Source: Cupriavidus oxalaticus (GTDB lineage: Bacteria > Pseudomonadota > Gammaproteobacteria > Burkholderiales > Burkholderiaceae). From it: 64,000 bases of DNA. Position 1 is the stretch's first letter; every line of letters begins with the position of its first letter. Below are positions 18,332 to 29,122 of this stretch, one piece after another. The DNA is taken from the NCBI RefSeq assembly GCF_004768545.1, contig NZ_CP038635.1:2604001-2668000 (forward strand). Direction: 5' to 3'. A program made the translations under genes and the position numbers. The notes under the pieces are model-generated. The model was not told the DNA's origin. It saw only the letters and a list, made by a program, of their open reading frames with translations, and did no database searches.

Positions 18332-18575
18332 GCGCGCCGCCGGGCCTGGGCCCGGCCGGCTTGCGCCGCAAGCCACGCGTCAGGCACTCCTGCCGTTGCG
18401 CGGGTGCGCCGCGGGGCACGGCCCGGCCTCCGGGCACGGCAGAATTGCTAGAATGGAACCTGTCCGTTCTGCCAAGCCCGGCGCCGCCGGGTTGCAGCCA
18501 ACCGCCGCATGCCGCGGCGTCGCCCGCCGCCCCTTATTGCCCTTGGGGCGCCGCGACGCCGCACAGGAGCCCCTG

Positions 18576-18989
18576 ATGACCTCCCGTTCCACCCGGTCGT
18601 GCCGTTCTGCCCGGTCCGACGACCCCCTGCCCGCGGGCCTGCGCCTGCTGGCCGCGGCTGCCGCCACATTTGCGCTGGCGGCGCCCGTGCTGGCCCAGGG
18701 CAACCAGGAAAGCAGCGCACTGTCGCAGCAGGAACTGAACCAGATCAACAACCAGCCGATCGCGCCGGCAGCCAAGACGCAGCTGAACCAGCCGCGCCAG
18801 CCGAGCTTCCAGCTCAACGAGCGCGACGGCACGCAGGTGCGCGAGTACCGCGACAAGGGCCGCGCCACCGATATCCAGGTCAAGTCCGGCTTCGGCACCA
18901 AGTACGAGATGAGCAAGCCGGAAGACAGCTCGCCGCGCATCCGCGAGCACGATGTCAACCGCGTACCATCGGTCAACCTGAAATTCTGA
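18576..18989 (+). CDS. secreted DUF2782-like protein
   Basis: This 137-residue protein starts at an ATG preceded by CACAGGAG. It has an arginine-rich N-terminus and a hydrophobic segment ([20 protein letters not shown]) that looks like a signal peptide cleaved after AQG. The mature part ends with [20 protein letters not shown] and KYEMSKPED, resembling the DUF2782 pattern of small proteins found between polA and thrB in pseudomonads. The same neighbourhood here supports that assignment. Its function is unknown. A TAGAAT -10-like motif lies at 18449-18454. Confidence 0.72.
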   Translation: MTSRSTRSCRSARSDDPLPAGLRLLAAAAATFALAAPVLAQGNQESSALSQQELNQINNQPIAPAAKTQLNQPRQPSFQLNERDGTQVREYRDKGRATDIQVKSGFGTKYEMSKPEDSSPRIREHDVNRVPSVNLKF

Positions 18990-19131
18990 CCACGCAAGCG
19001 CCCTGCCGCAGCGGCGGCGGGACGCTGACCCACGGCCCGGCGTAAGCGGGCCGCGCCGGCCCTCCGGCAGTCATGCCGCGGCGGCGGCCCTGGTTTTGCC
19101 GCCGCTTTCCGATTCGCTTCACACAACGAGT

Positions 19132-20124
19132 ATGGCCGTATTCACCACGGTCTCGCAGGACGAGATCGCCAGCTGGCTGCTTGATTTCGACCTTGGCGAA
19201 GTGCGCGAACTGCGCGGCATCGCCTCGGGCATCGAGAACAGCAATTTCTTCCTTACCATGGAGCAGGATGGCCAGGCACGCCAGTACGTGCTGACCATCT
19301 TCGAGCGCCTGTCGTTCGCGCAGCTGCCCTATTACCTGCACCTGATGGCGCACCTGGCCGAGCGCGGCATCCGCGTGCCGGCGCCGATCCCGGCGCGCGA
19401 CGGCGAGATCCTGCGCCCGCTCAAGGGCAAGCCCGCCACCATCGTCACGCGCCTGCCCGGCGCCTCGCAGCTGGCGCCGGACGCGCAGCACTGCGCCGAA
19501 GTCGGCGACATGCTGGCGCGCATGCACCTGGCCGGCCAGGACTACCCGCGCCGCCAGCCCAACCTGCGCAGCCTGGCCTGGTGGCAGCAGACCGAGCCCG
19601 AGATCCTGCCTTTCCTCGACGCCGGCCAGCGTACCCTGCTGCAACAGGAAATCGCGCACCAGGCGGCGTTCTTCGCCAGCGCCGACTACGCCAGCCTGGG
19701 CGAAGGCCCGTGCCATTGCGACCTGTTCCGCGACAACGTGCTGTTCGAGGAAGACGGCAGCGGACGCCACCGTCTGGGCGGCTTCTTCGACTTCTATTTC
19801 GCCGGCAACGACAAGTGGCTGTTCGACCTGGCGGTCACCGTCAACGACTGGTGCATCGACCTGGCCAGCGGCGAACTCGACCACGCGCGGGCGCAGGCAA
19901 TGCTGCGCGCTTATCATGCGGTCAGGCCGCTGAGCGACACCGAGGCCGCGCACTGGCAGGACATGCTGCGCGCGGGCGCGCTGCGCTTCTGGGTGTCGCG
20001 GCTGTGGGACTTCTACCTGCCGCGCGAGGCCGACATGCTGCAGCCGCACGATCCCACTCATTTCGAACGCATCCTGCGCCGGCGCCTGGACACCAGTCCC
20101 GCGCGCCCGCTCCCCTGGATCTGA
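19132..20124 (+). CDS. thrB: homoserine kinase (ThrB, APH-like type)
   Basis: This 330-residue kinase is of the aminoglycoside-phosphotransferase fold (type II ThrB), not the GHMP fold. It phosphorylates homoserine for threonine synthesis in the cytosol. It starts [19 protein letters not shown], has [11 protein letters not shown] for the nucleotide-binding strand, the catalytic loop [12 protein letters not shown] and the metal segment GFFDFYFAG. An upstream in-frame ATG at 19096 adds twelve residues with no conservation. The next gene starts six bases after its stop, so the two are probably co-transcribed. The polA-DUF2782-thrB neighbourhood is conserved in other proteobacteria. Confidence 0.95.
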   Translation: MAVFTTVSQDEIASWLLDFDLGEVRELRGIASGIENSNFFLTMEQDGQARQYVLTIFERLSFAQLPYYLHLMAHLAERGIRVPAPIPARDGEILRPLKGKPATIVTRLPGASQLAPDAQHCAEVGDMLARMHLAGQDYPRRQPNLRSLAWWQQTEPEILPFLDAGQRTLLQQEIAHQAAFFASADYASLGEGPCHCDLFRDNVLFEEDGSGRHRLGGFFDFYFAGNDKWLFDLAVTVNDWCIDLASGELDHARAQAMLRAYHAVRPLSDTEAAHWQDMLRAGALRFWVSRLWDFYLPREADMLQPHDPTHFERILRRRLDTSPARPLPWI

Positions 20125-20130
20125 TCCGTC

Positions 20131-20928
20131 ATGCAACTACTGGAAGTTCCTGCCAAGGAAGGCTACGTCTGGTTCCGCCAAGGTATCTGGCTGTTCCGCA
20201 AGAATCCGCTGACTTTCCTGATGCTGCTGTTCGTCTACCTGATCGCCGCGCAGCTGGCCATCGTGGTGCCGCTGATCGGCATCATCGCGCTGCTGGTGGT
20301 CACGCCGGGCCTGTCGGTCGGCGTAATGACCGCGTGCCGCGACGTGATCCAGAACAAGCGCGTGCTGCCCACCGTGCTGCTGGCGGGCTTTCGCGCCAAC
20401 GGCAAGGAAGCCACGCGCAACCTGCTGGTTCTGGGCGGCATCTACGCCGGGCTGGTGTTCATGCTGGGGCTGATCGCCGGCGCGGTGGTCGACATGAGCG
20501 CGCTGGTGCCGATCGTGCTGAAGGAAGAAGCGCCCTCGGCCGAAGCGGTGCGGCAGCTCTACTACGCAATGATGATCGGCGCGCTGCTGTACACGCCGAT
20601 CGCGATGATGTTCTGGTTCGCGCCGCTGCTGGCGGCCTGGCACGGGGTACCACCGGTCAAGGCGCTGTTCTTCAGCTGGACCGCGTGCTGGCGCAATCGC
20701 GGGGCGTTCTTCACCTATATCGTGCTGTTCGCGATGCTGCTGGTGGCGATCCCGTTTATCCTGGAGGCGGTATTCAGCGCGTTCGGGGCGGAGACGGTGC
20801 TGTCGTTCCTGGTGACGCCGTATTCGCTGCTGATGCTGGCGATCTTGTATTGCTCGTTCTATGCGACGTACCGCGGTTGCTTCAACGTGACGCCGCCGGG
20901 CGTCGAGCCGACGGCGCCGGCGGTTTGA
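20131..20928 (+). CDS. BPSS1780-family membrane protein
   Basis: This 265-residue polytopic membrane protein has about six hydrophobic segments and begins MQLLEVPAKEGYVWFRQGIWLFRKNP, the family's typical start with a conserved W-x2-G-W-LF-RNP-like pattern. It is widespread in Burkholderiales and has no established function. It lies six bases after thrB and probably shares its transcript. An 85-bp two-hairpin repeat starts 17 bp after its stop and separates it from the converging sauR. Confidence 0.85.
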   Translation: MQLLEVPAKEGYVWFRQGIWLFRKNPLTFLMLLFVYLIAAQLAIVVPLIGIIALLVVTPGLSVGVMTACRDVIQNKRVLPTVLLAGFRANGKEATRNLLVLGGIYAGLVFMLGLIAGAVVDMSALVPIVLKEEAPSAEAVRQLYYAMMIGALLYTPIAMMFWFAPLLAAWHGVPPVKALFFSWTACWRNRGAFFTYIVLFAMLLVAIPFILEAVFSAFGAETVLSFLVTPYSLLMLAILYCSFYATYRGCFNVTPPGVEPTAPAV

Positions 20929-20945
20929 AACCCAAGCAAGAGCGA

Positions 20946-21030
20946 GCGGTTTTGGGTGCTCCCAAGCAGCCCGAGCAAGCCTGAGCAAGGTGTTCTCCCT
21001 CTCCCGCAAGCGTGAGAGGGGAGCAAACCA
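20946..21030 (+). repeat. 85-bp two-hairpin dispersed repeat, copy 1
   Basis: The element has a first small hairpin (TTGGG-TGCT-CCCAA), a spacer with GAGCAAGG, and a larger hairpin whose arms read CCCTCTCCCGC and its slightly degraded complement GCGTGAGAGGG. It matches copies at 46730-46814 and 58112-58196 at roughly nine bases in ten and in the same orientation. It lies 17 bp after a stop codon and probably ends transcription. Confidence 0.85.
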
Positions 21031-21042
21031 CCGCAGCGCGGT

Positions 21043-21801
21043 CTACTCCCCAAACGTCTTCACCATCGCGTCCGCCGCCATGCGCAGGTCGGGCACGAAT
21101 CCCATCAGCCGGTCCATCGTCATCCGCGCCAGCGGCGCCTGCACCGCGATCGCCGCGCAGGCGCGGCTGCGGTTGCGCATCACCGGCACCGCCACCGCAA
21201 TCATCCCCTCTAGGTTTTCCTGGTTGTTGATGCCCAGGCGCCGCCGCCGCGTCTCGGCCAGCTCCGCGTGCAGTGCCGCGGCGTCGGTGATGGTACGCGC
21301 CGAATGCGCGCGCAGCGGCAGGTTGGCCACCAGGCGTTCGCGCTGCGCGTTCGGCAGAAAGGCCAGCAGCAGCTTCCCGCTGGCGGTGCAATGCAGCGGC
21401 ACACGCGAGCCCGGCTGCAGGTGCATGCGCAGCGGCCATTGCGTTTCGACCCGGTCCAGATAAACCACGTCGTCGCCCGACAGCATGGTCAGGTTGCAGG
21501 TCTCGCCGACCTTGTCGACCAGTTGCTGCAGGATCGCGTGCCGCGCCGCGGCCGGCCCCGCCTGCATCAGCACATTGACCGCGAGCTGGCGCACGCGTGA
21601 CGAACATTCATAGCCGGGGCTGCCCGCCGTGCGCGACACCAGCCAGGTGCTTTCCAGCTGCTTGAGGATGCGGTGCACGGTCTGCTTGGGCAGTCCGATT
21701 TCCTCAACGATGGCGCACAGCGGCATGGGCCCGTCGGCGGCGGACAGGATCTCCAGGATGCGGAAGGCGCGCACCGCGGCGGCGTTCGAGTGATTACTCA
21801 T
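21043..21801 (-). CDS. sauR: IclR-family transcriptional regulator (SauR-like)
   Basis: This 252-residue regulator has an N-terminal winged helix (AFRILEILSAADGPMPLCAIVEEIGLPKQTVHRIL pattern, residues about 10-45) and a C-terminal IclR effector domain with GSRVPLHCTASGKLLLAF. It is divergent from sauS. In Cupriavidus necator H16 the sulfoacetate genes sauSTU are accompanied by a regulator gene named sauR in the same place; the symbol rests on that synteny. A long, nearly perfect inverted repeat stands right upstream of its start and is the likely binding site. The inducer would be sulfoacetate or a product of it. Confidence 0.82.
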   Translation of the reverse strand: MSNHSNAAAVRAFRILEILSAADGPMPLCAIVEEIGLPKQTVHRILKQLESTWLVSRTAGSPGYECSSRVRQLAVNVLMQAGPAAARHAILQQLVDKVGETCNLTMLSGDDVVYLDRVETQWPLRMHLQPGSRVPLHCTASGKLLLAFLPNAQRERLVANLPLRAHSARTITDAAALHAELAETRRRRLGINNQENLEGMIAVAVPVMRNRSRACAAIAVQAPLARMTMDRLMGFVPDLRMAADAMVKTFGE

Positions 21802-21816
21802 GGATGCAATTTAGCG

Positions 21817-21846
21817 GATTCCGGGACGCGTTGGCGTCCCGAAATC
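21817..21846. promoter_or_regulatory. candidate SauR operator (13-bp inverted repeat)
   Basis: The arms are GATTCCGGGACGC (21817-21829) and GCGTCCCGAAATC (21834-21846), complementary at 12 of 13 positions around a 4-base centre GTTG. It begins 16 bp upstream of the sauR start, in the 178-bp gap shared with sauS. Size and symmetry fit an IclR-family dimer or dimer-of-dimers site, possibly autoregulatory. Confidence 0.6.
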
Positions 21847-21979
21847 TGCACTACCGGATGCAACCCGCAGCCGTGCTCGCGAAAGCGCACAAATTGGGAC
21901 GGCATGCCGGTTTGGGTTCACTAGATTCGACTCGGGGCCGCCGCGGCGGACCTACCTGACCCAACCCCGGAGCCGATCC

Positions 21980-23425
21980 ATGAGTGTGCAGATACTGCAG
22001 CGCCAGCAGTCCCATTCCACCGATGTGCCCGTGCCGGAAGACCAGGTCGATGCGATCGTGGCGCGCGCCCGGCAGGCGCAGCGCGCGTTCGCGCGTGCCG
22101 GCCAGGCCATCGTCGACACCGCCGCGGCCGCCGCCGCGTGGGCCATCATGGAGCCCGCGCGCAACCGCCAACTGGCCGAGCGGGCCGTGGCCGACACCGG
22201 CCTTGGCAACGTCGACGACAAGATCCGCAAGAACCATCGCAAGACGCTGGGCCTGCTGCGCGACCTGCACGGACGCAAGACCGTCGGCGTGATCGCGCGT
22301 GACGCCGCCACCGGCATCACCGAGATCGCGCGGCCGGTCGGCGTGGTCGCCGCGATCACGCCGTCGACCAACCCCGGGGCAACGCCGGCCAACAAGATCA
22401 TCAACGCGCTCAAGTGCGGCAACAGCGTGGTGGTCGCGCCCTCTCCCAAGGGACAGGGCACATGCGAGCTGCTGCTGTCGTTCATCCACGCCGAGTTCGC
22501 GCGCGCCGGCCTGCCCGCCGACCTGGTGCAGATGCTGCCCGCGCCGGTGTCGAAGGCCTCGACCGCCGAACTGATGCGCCAGGCCGACCTGGTGGTGGCC
22601 ACCGGCTCGCAGGCGAACGTGCGCATGGCCTACACCTGCGGCACGCCGGCGTTCGGCGTCGGCGCGGGCAACGTGGCCGCCATCGTCGATGCCAGCGCGG
22701 CGTTGGGCGATGCGGCCGCAAAGATCGTCCGCTCCAAGACCTTCGACAACGCCACCAGCTGCTCGTCGGAGAACAGCCTGGTGATCCTCGACGCGGTCTA
22801 CCAGCCCATGCTCGAAGCGCTTGCCGCCGTCGGCGGCGTGCTGCTCACCGCCGAGGAAAAGGCGCGGCTGCAGGCGCTGATGTGGCGGCACGGCAAGCTC
22901 GCCGGCGACATGACCGGCCAGAGCGCGCCGCGCATTGCCGAGCTGGCGGGCCTGGCGCGCGTGCGTGCGCTGCAGCCGACCATGCTGCTGGTGCCTGAGA
23001 CCGGCGTCGGCAGCGACTATCCCTTCTCCGGCGAAAAGCTCTCGCCGGTGCTCACGCTCTATCGCGCCGCCGATTACAACGCCGCCGTGGCGCGCGTGGC
23101 GAGCCTCTACGACTACATGGGCGCGGGCCACTCGGTCGGGCTGCATACGGCCGATCCGCGGCAGGCGCTGCAACTCGGGCAGGAACTGCCGGTGGCGCGC
23201 GTGATCGTGAACCAGGCGCACTGTTTCGCCACCGGCGGCAATTTCGACAACGGCCTGCCGTTCTCGCTGTCGATGGGCTGCGGCACCTGGGGCGGCAACA
23301 ACTTTTCGGACAACCTCGGCTGGCGGCAATACCTCAACATCACCCGCATCGCCGAACCGATCGCCGAATGCGTGCCCGACGAGCGCGAGCTGCTGGGCGA
23401 CTACTTCGCGAGGGTCGGCCAATGA
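21980..23425 (+). CDS. sauS: sulfoacetaldehyde dehydrogenase (acylating), SauS-like
   Basis: This 481-residue aldehyde dehydrogenase-superfamily enzyme is of the acylating type, resembling acetaldehyde-CoA dehydrogenases. It has the cofactor segment VGVVAAITPSTNPGATPANK and the catalytic cysteine in NATSCSSENSL. In the SauSTU pathway it reduces sulfoacetyl-CoA to sulfoacetaldehyde with NADPH. The start follows CCGGAG. Its stop overlaps the start of sauT in an ATGA, so the two are translationally coupled. The alternative is a general acetaldehyde or propionaldehyde dehydrogenase, but the adjoining acyl-CoA ligase, transporter and IclR gene favour the sulfoacetate role. Confidence 0.87.
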   Translation: MSVQILQRQQSHSTDVPVPEDQVDAIVARARQAQRAFARAGQAIVDTAAAAAAWAIMEPARNRQLAERAVADTGLGNVDDKIRKNHRKTLGLLRDLHGRKTVGVIARDAATGITEIARPVGVVAAITPSTNPGATPANKIINALKCGNSVVVAPSPKGQGTCELLLSFIHAEFARAGLPADLVQMLPAPVSKASTAELMRQADLVVATGSQANVRMAYTCGTPAFGVGAGNVAAIVDASAALGDAAAKIVRSKTFDNATSCSSENSLVILDAVYQPMLEALAAVGGVLLTAEEKARLQALMWRHGKLAGDMTGQSAPRIAELAGLARVRALQPTMLLVPETGVGSDYPFSGEKLSPVLTLYRAADYNAAVARVASLYDYMGAGHSVGLHTADPRQALQLGQELPVARVIVNQAHCFATGGNFDNGLPFSLSMGCGTWGGNNFSDNLGWRQYLNITRIAEPIAECVPDERELLGDYFARVGQ

Positions 23426-24951
23426 ACGCGCGCATCCGCCCCGAAGTGCTCGACACCGTGGCCACGCTGCTGGCCGCCCGTGCCGCGCAAGCTTCCGACA
23501 AGGCCTACCTGCTGTCTCCCGACAGCGGCCGCGCGCTCAGCTTCGGCGACCTGGCCGCCGACGCGGATGCGCTCGGCCGCCGCTACGCCGAGGCCGGCCT
23601 CGGCAGCGGCCAGACGGTGTCGGTGTACCTGCCCAACGGCGAGCAGACCGCGCGGCTGCTGCTCGGCACCATGGCCTGCGGGCTGGTGGCCAATCCGATC
23701 AACCTGCTGTGCCAGCCCGCGCAGCTGCGCTACATCCTCGGGCACGCGGACACGCGGCTGGTCTTCACTTCCTCCGAAGGCGAAGCCGCGATCCGCACGG
23801 CGCTGGCCGAAGCCGGCGTGGAAGTGCCAGTGGTGGTCACCGCGCCCGACGACACCGCCCTGCCCGCGCTGCCGGTAGTGCAGCCCGGTGCCGCTCCGCT
23901 TCCGCCACCGCAGCCGCATCATCCGGCGCTGCTGATGTACACCTCCGGCACCACGGGCACACCCAAGGGCGTGTTGCTGACCCACCGCAACCTCGCCGCC
24001 AACGGCGCCAGCGTCAGCCGCGAGCATGCGCTCGGCGCGGGCGATCGCGTGCTGGCCACGCTGCCGCTGTATCACATCAATGGGCTGGTGGTGACCGCGA
24101 TCGCGCCGCTGGCACATGGCGGCTCAGTGGTGATGCCGATGCGCTTCTCGGCCAGTGCGTTCTGGCACGACATTGCCCGCCACGGCTGCACCTGGCTCAA
24201 CGTGGTTCCGACCATCATCGCCTACCTGCTCAACGATCCCGATGGCCGTGCGCCGGCCGGCGTGCGCTTCTGCCGCTCCGCTTCCGCCGCGTTGCCGCCG
24301 GAGCACCACCGCGCGTTCGAGCAGCGCTTCGGCATCGGCGTGATCGAGACCATGGGCATGACCGAGACCGCGGCGCCGGCGTTCAGCAATCCGCTCGATC
24401 CGCAGCAGCGGCGCATCGGCAGCATCGGCCGGCCCTCCGGCACGCAGGCTCGCGTGCTGGGGCACGACGGGCGACCGCTGCCCGACGGCGAGATCGGCGA
24501 GATCGTGCTGCAAGGCGAGAGCGTGATGGCGGGCTACTACAAGGCGCCCGAGGTCACGCGCGAAGCCTTCACGCCCGACGGTTGGCTGCGCACCGGCGAC
24601 CTCGGCTACCGCGATGCGGAGGGCTACTTCTACATCACCGGCCGCGCCAAGGAACTGATCATCAAGGGCGGCGAGAACATCGCCCCGCGCGAGATCGACG
24701 AAGCGCTGCTGCGCCATCCGGGCGTGCTGGAAGCGGCGGCGGTGGGCGTGCCCGACCCGGCCTACGGGCAGGAGATCGTCGCCTTCATCGTCAGGCGCGA
24801 AGCCGTGGCCTGCGACGACGCGGCGCTGCGCGCGCACTGCCTGCGCGAGCTGGGCCGCTACAAGACGCCCCGGGAATTCCGCTTCATCGCGGAATTGCCG
24901 CGCGGGCCCTCCGGCAAGGTGCAGCGGCTGAAGCTGCTGGACCCTGCATGA
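23422..24951 (+). CDS. sauT: AMP-forming acyl-CoA ligase, probably sulfoacetate-CoA ligase
   Basis: This 509-residue adenylate-forming enzyme has the P-loop-like motif YTSGTTGTPKGVLLTHRN, the TGD and GR hinge (LRTGDLGYRDAEGYFYITGR) and the C-terminal catalytic lysine in PRGPSGKVQRL. Coupled to SauS and beside a transporter, it is best read as the ligase that makes sulfoacetyl-CoA from sulfoacetate, CoA and ATP. The ATG at 23422 lies inside the sauS stop codon overlap. Related ligases act on malonate, oxalate or other short acids, so substrate assignment depends on context. Confidence 0.86.
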   Translation: MNARIRPEVLDTVATLLAARAAQASDKAYLLSPDSGRALSFGDLAADADALGRRYAEAGLGSGQTVSVYLPNGEQTARLLLGTMACGLVANPINLLCQPAQLRYILGHADTRLVFTSSEGEAAIRTALAEAGVEVPVVVTAPDDTALPALPVVQPGAAPLPPPQPHHPALLMYTSGTTGTPKGVLLTHRNLAANGASVSREHALGAGDRVLATLPLYHINGLVVTAIAPLAHGGSVVMPMRFSASAFWHDIARHGCTWLNVVPTIIAYLLNDPDGRAPAGVRFCRSASAALPPEHHRAFEQRFGIGVIETMGMTETAAPAFSNPLDPQQRRIGSIGRPSGTQARVLGHDGRPLPDGEIGEIVLQGESVMAGYYKAPEVTREAFTPDGWLRTGDLGYRDAEGYFYITGRAKELIIKGGENIAPREIDEALLRHPGVLEAAAVGVPDPAYGQEIVAFIVRREAVACDDAALRAHCLRELGRYKTPREFRFIAELPRGPSGKVQRLKLLDPA

Positions 24952-25181
24952 GCTGACACCCCATCCCTTCCCCCAACTTTCGCCAAGGAGCCCGCTCACC
25001 CCGCTACCACGACATCCGGAGACACGCACAGAGACACACAGCTGTTTGCTCAAGGACGGGGCAGCGCAGCCAGGACTTATCGCTGGCGCGCTCCGGCGAG
25101 CCGCAAGCGCATGGCAATGGACCACGCGCCGGCCGCCGCCCCGTCAACGCCACGCGCGCCCGCCGCGCATAGGAGGTGGTT

Positions 25182-26474
25182 ATGCAGCAACGCATCAAGA
25201 CCCGGCACATGATCCTCGGCGTCATGTGTTTGATGTACTTCATCGCCTATATCGACCGCGTCAACATCTCGGTTGCCGCCCCGCTGATCCGCGAGGAGAT
25301 GGGGCTGACGTCCTCGCAGCTGGGGCTGGTGTTCTCGGCCTTTGCCTATCCCTATGCCGCCATGCAGATCCTGGGCGGCTGGATGTCCGACAAGTTCGGG
25401 CCCAAAAAGGTGCTGATCGTGCTGTCGCTGATCTGGGGCGTGGCCACGGTGCTGACCGGCTTTGCCGGCAGCGTGATGATGCTGGTGGCGCTGCGCTTCG
25501 TGCTGGGCATCGGCGAAGGCGGCGCGTTTCCGACCGCCACGCGCGCTTTCACCTACTGGATGCCGGTGGCCGAACGCGGCTTCGCGCAAGGCATTACGCA
25601 CAGCTTCGCGCGGCTGGGCGGTGCGATCACGCCGCCGATCGTGCTGGCCATCGTCGCCGCGGCGGGATGGCGCGAGGCCTTCGTCGTGCTGGGTGCGGTG
25701 AGCCTGGGCTGGACCGTGCTGTACGCGCTGACGTTCAAGGACTCGCCCGACAAGCACAAGCGGGTCACGCCGGAAGAACTGCAGGAGATCGGCTACCGGC
25801 GCGGCGATTCGCAGCAGGCGGCCAAGGCACCCACGCCGTGGCGCCGGCTGTTCCGCCGCATGTGGCTGGTGACCTTCGTCGACTTCTGCTACGGCTGGTC
25901 GCTGTGGGTCTACCTGACCTGGCTGCCGTCGTACCTGAAGGAAGCGCGCGGCTTCGACCTGAAGCAGCTGGCGCTGTTCACCGCGCTGCCGCTGATGGCG
26001 GGGGTGGTCGGCGACACCCTCGGCGGCGTGCTGTCGGACCGCATCTACCGGCGCACCGGCAACCTGCGCCTGGCGCGCGGCGCGATCCTGTTCGTCGGGC
26101 TGGCCGGCTCGCTGATGTTCATCGCGCCGATGACCTTCACGGCCGATGCCGTCAACGCGGTGATCCTGCTGTCGCTGTCGTTCTTCTTCCTGGAGCTGAC
26201 CAATGCCGTGCTGTGGAGCCTGCCGCTGGACATTGCCGGCAAGTACGCCGGCACCGCCGGCGGCATGATGAACACCGGCTTCGGGCTGGCCGGCATGGTG
26301 TCGCCGGTGGTGTTCGGCTACCTGATCGAGCGGACCGGCAGCTATGACCTGCCGTTCATGATCTCGGGGGCGTTGCTGGGCGTTGGCGCGGTGGCGTCGC
26401 TGTTCATCAATCCGTTGCTGACCGTGGACACTCCCGACCCGAAGGCCGGCGAAGTGCGGCACGCCCTGTCCTGA
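25182..26474 (+). CDS. sauU: MFS transporter, probable sulfoacetate importer
   Basis: This 430-residue protein has twelve predicted membrane helices of the anion:cation symporter (ACS) type, starting with MILGVMCLMYFIAYIDRVNIS, the signature of tartrate/hexuronate-like carriers. In the sau cluster of Cupriavidus necator H16 an MFS carrier named SauU is the presumed sulfoacetate importer, and this gene sits in the same place. The ATG at 25182 is preceded by a perfect AGGAGGT; an in-frame GTG six bases earlier overlaps that site and is unlikely. The 230 bp between sauT and this gene shows no clear promoter or hairpin. Confidence 0.85.
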   Translation: MQQRIKTRHMILGVMCLMYFIAYIDRVNISVAAPLIREEMGLTSSQLGLVFSAFAYPYAAMQILGGWMSDKFGPKKVLIVLSLIWGVATVLTGFAGSVMMLVALRFVLGIGEGGAFPTATRAFTYWMPVAERGFAQGITHSFARLGGAITPPIVLAIVAAAGWREAFVVLGAVSLGWTVLYALTFKDSPDKHKRVTPEELQEIGYRRGDSQQAAKAPTPWRRLFRRMWLVTFVDFCYGWSLWVYLTWLPSYLKEARGFDLKQLALFTALPLMAGVVGDTLGGVLSDRIYRRTGNLRLARGAILFVGLAGSLMFIAPMTFTADAVNAVILLSLSFFFLELTNAVLWSLPLDIAGKYAGTAGGMMNTGFGLAGMVSPVVFGYLIERTGSYDLPFMISGALLGVGAVASLFINPLLTVDTPDPKAGEVRHALS

Positions 26475-26480
26475 GCCCGG

Positions 26481-26508
26481 TGAGCGGCGGCGGGAAGGCC
26501 GGCGCCGC

Positions 26509-26511
<3 letters not shown>
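26481..26511. terminator. hairpin between convergent sauU and uvrD
   Basis: TGAGCGGCG (26481-26489) pairs with CGCCGCTCA (26503-26511) over a 13-base loop. The second arm includes the uvrD stop codon. No T-tract follows on either strand, so termination would be weak or Rho-assisted. Confidence 0.35.
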
Positions 26512-28857
<2,346 letters not shown>

Positions 28858-28883
28858 CGGAGGGGCCTTGTGGAATGGCGCCA

Positions 28884-28889
28884 ATTATA
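28884..28889 (-). promoter_or_regulatory. -10 element of uvrD
   Basis: On the minus strand a consensus TATAAT lies 27 bp upstream of the uvrD start codon, giving a leader of about 20 nt or less. No good -35 hexamer is visible. A consensus -10 is rare by chance in such GC-rich DNA. Confidence 0.6.
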
Positions 28890-29022
28890 CCGGTCGGCCC
28901 TGTCCGATCCGTCACATCCGAGCGGCGAAAACTGCCCTGCATGCAGGCGCGCACCTGCCTTAGCCAGCCTTTCCCGCCCGGGGCCGCTGTCCGCAAAATA
29001 GGCAGCGACCGGCCCGCCCCCG

Positions 29023-29028
29023 TATAAT
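29023..29028 (+). promoter_or_regulatory. -10 element of valS
   Basis: A consensus TATAAT lies 95 bp upstream of the valS start in the divergent uvrD/valS gap. The -35 region is poor. The implied leader is about 85-90 nt, GC-rich and repetitive in CGCAGGCCGCC-type sequence, with no T-box (those are a Gram-positive device). Confidence 0.6.
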
Positions 29029-29122
29029 TTGGGGTTTCACTGGCGCAAGGCCGCCAGGCGCAGGCCGCCGCACCCCGCTACAGCCCTGCGACGCATCCAG
29101 ACGCCAACCTCGACATCCCAGC

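Noticed and set aside
18339..18356. GCCGGGCC/GGCCCGGC hairpin after the LOG gene as a terminator
   Set aside because: It has a two-base loop and no T-run; such GC palindromes are frequent in this DNA.
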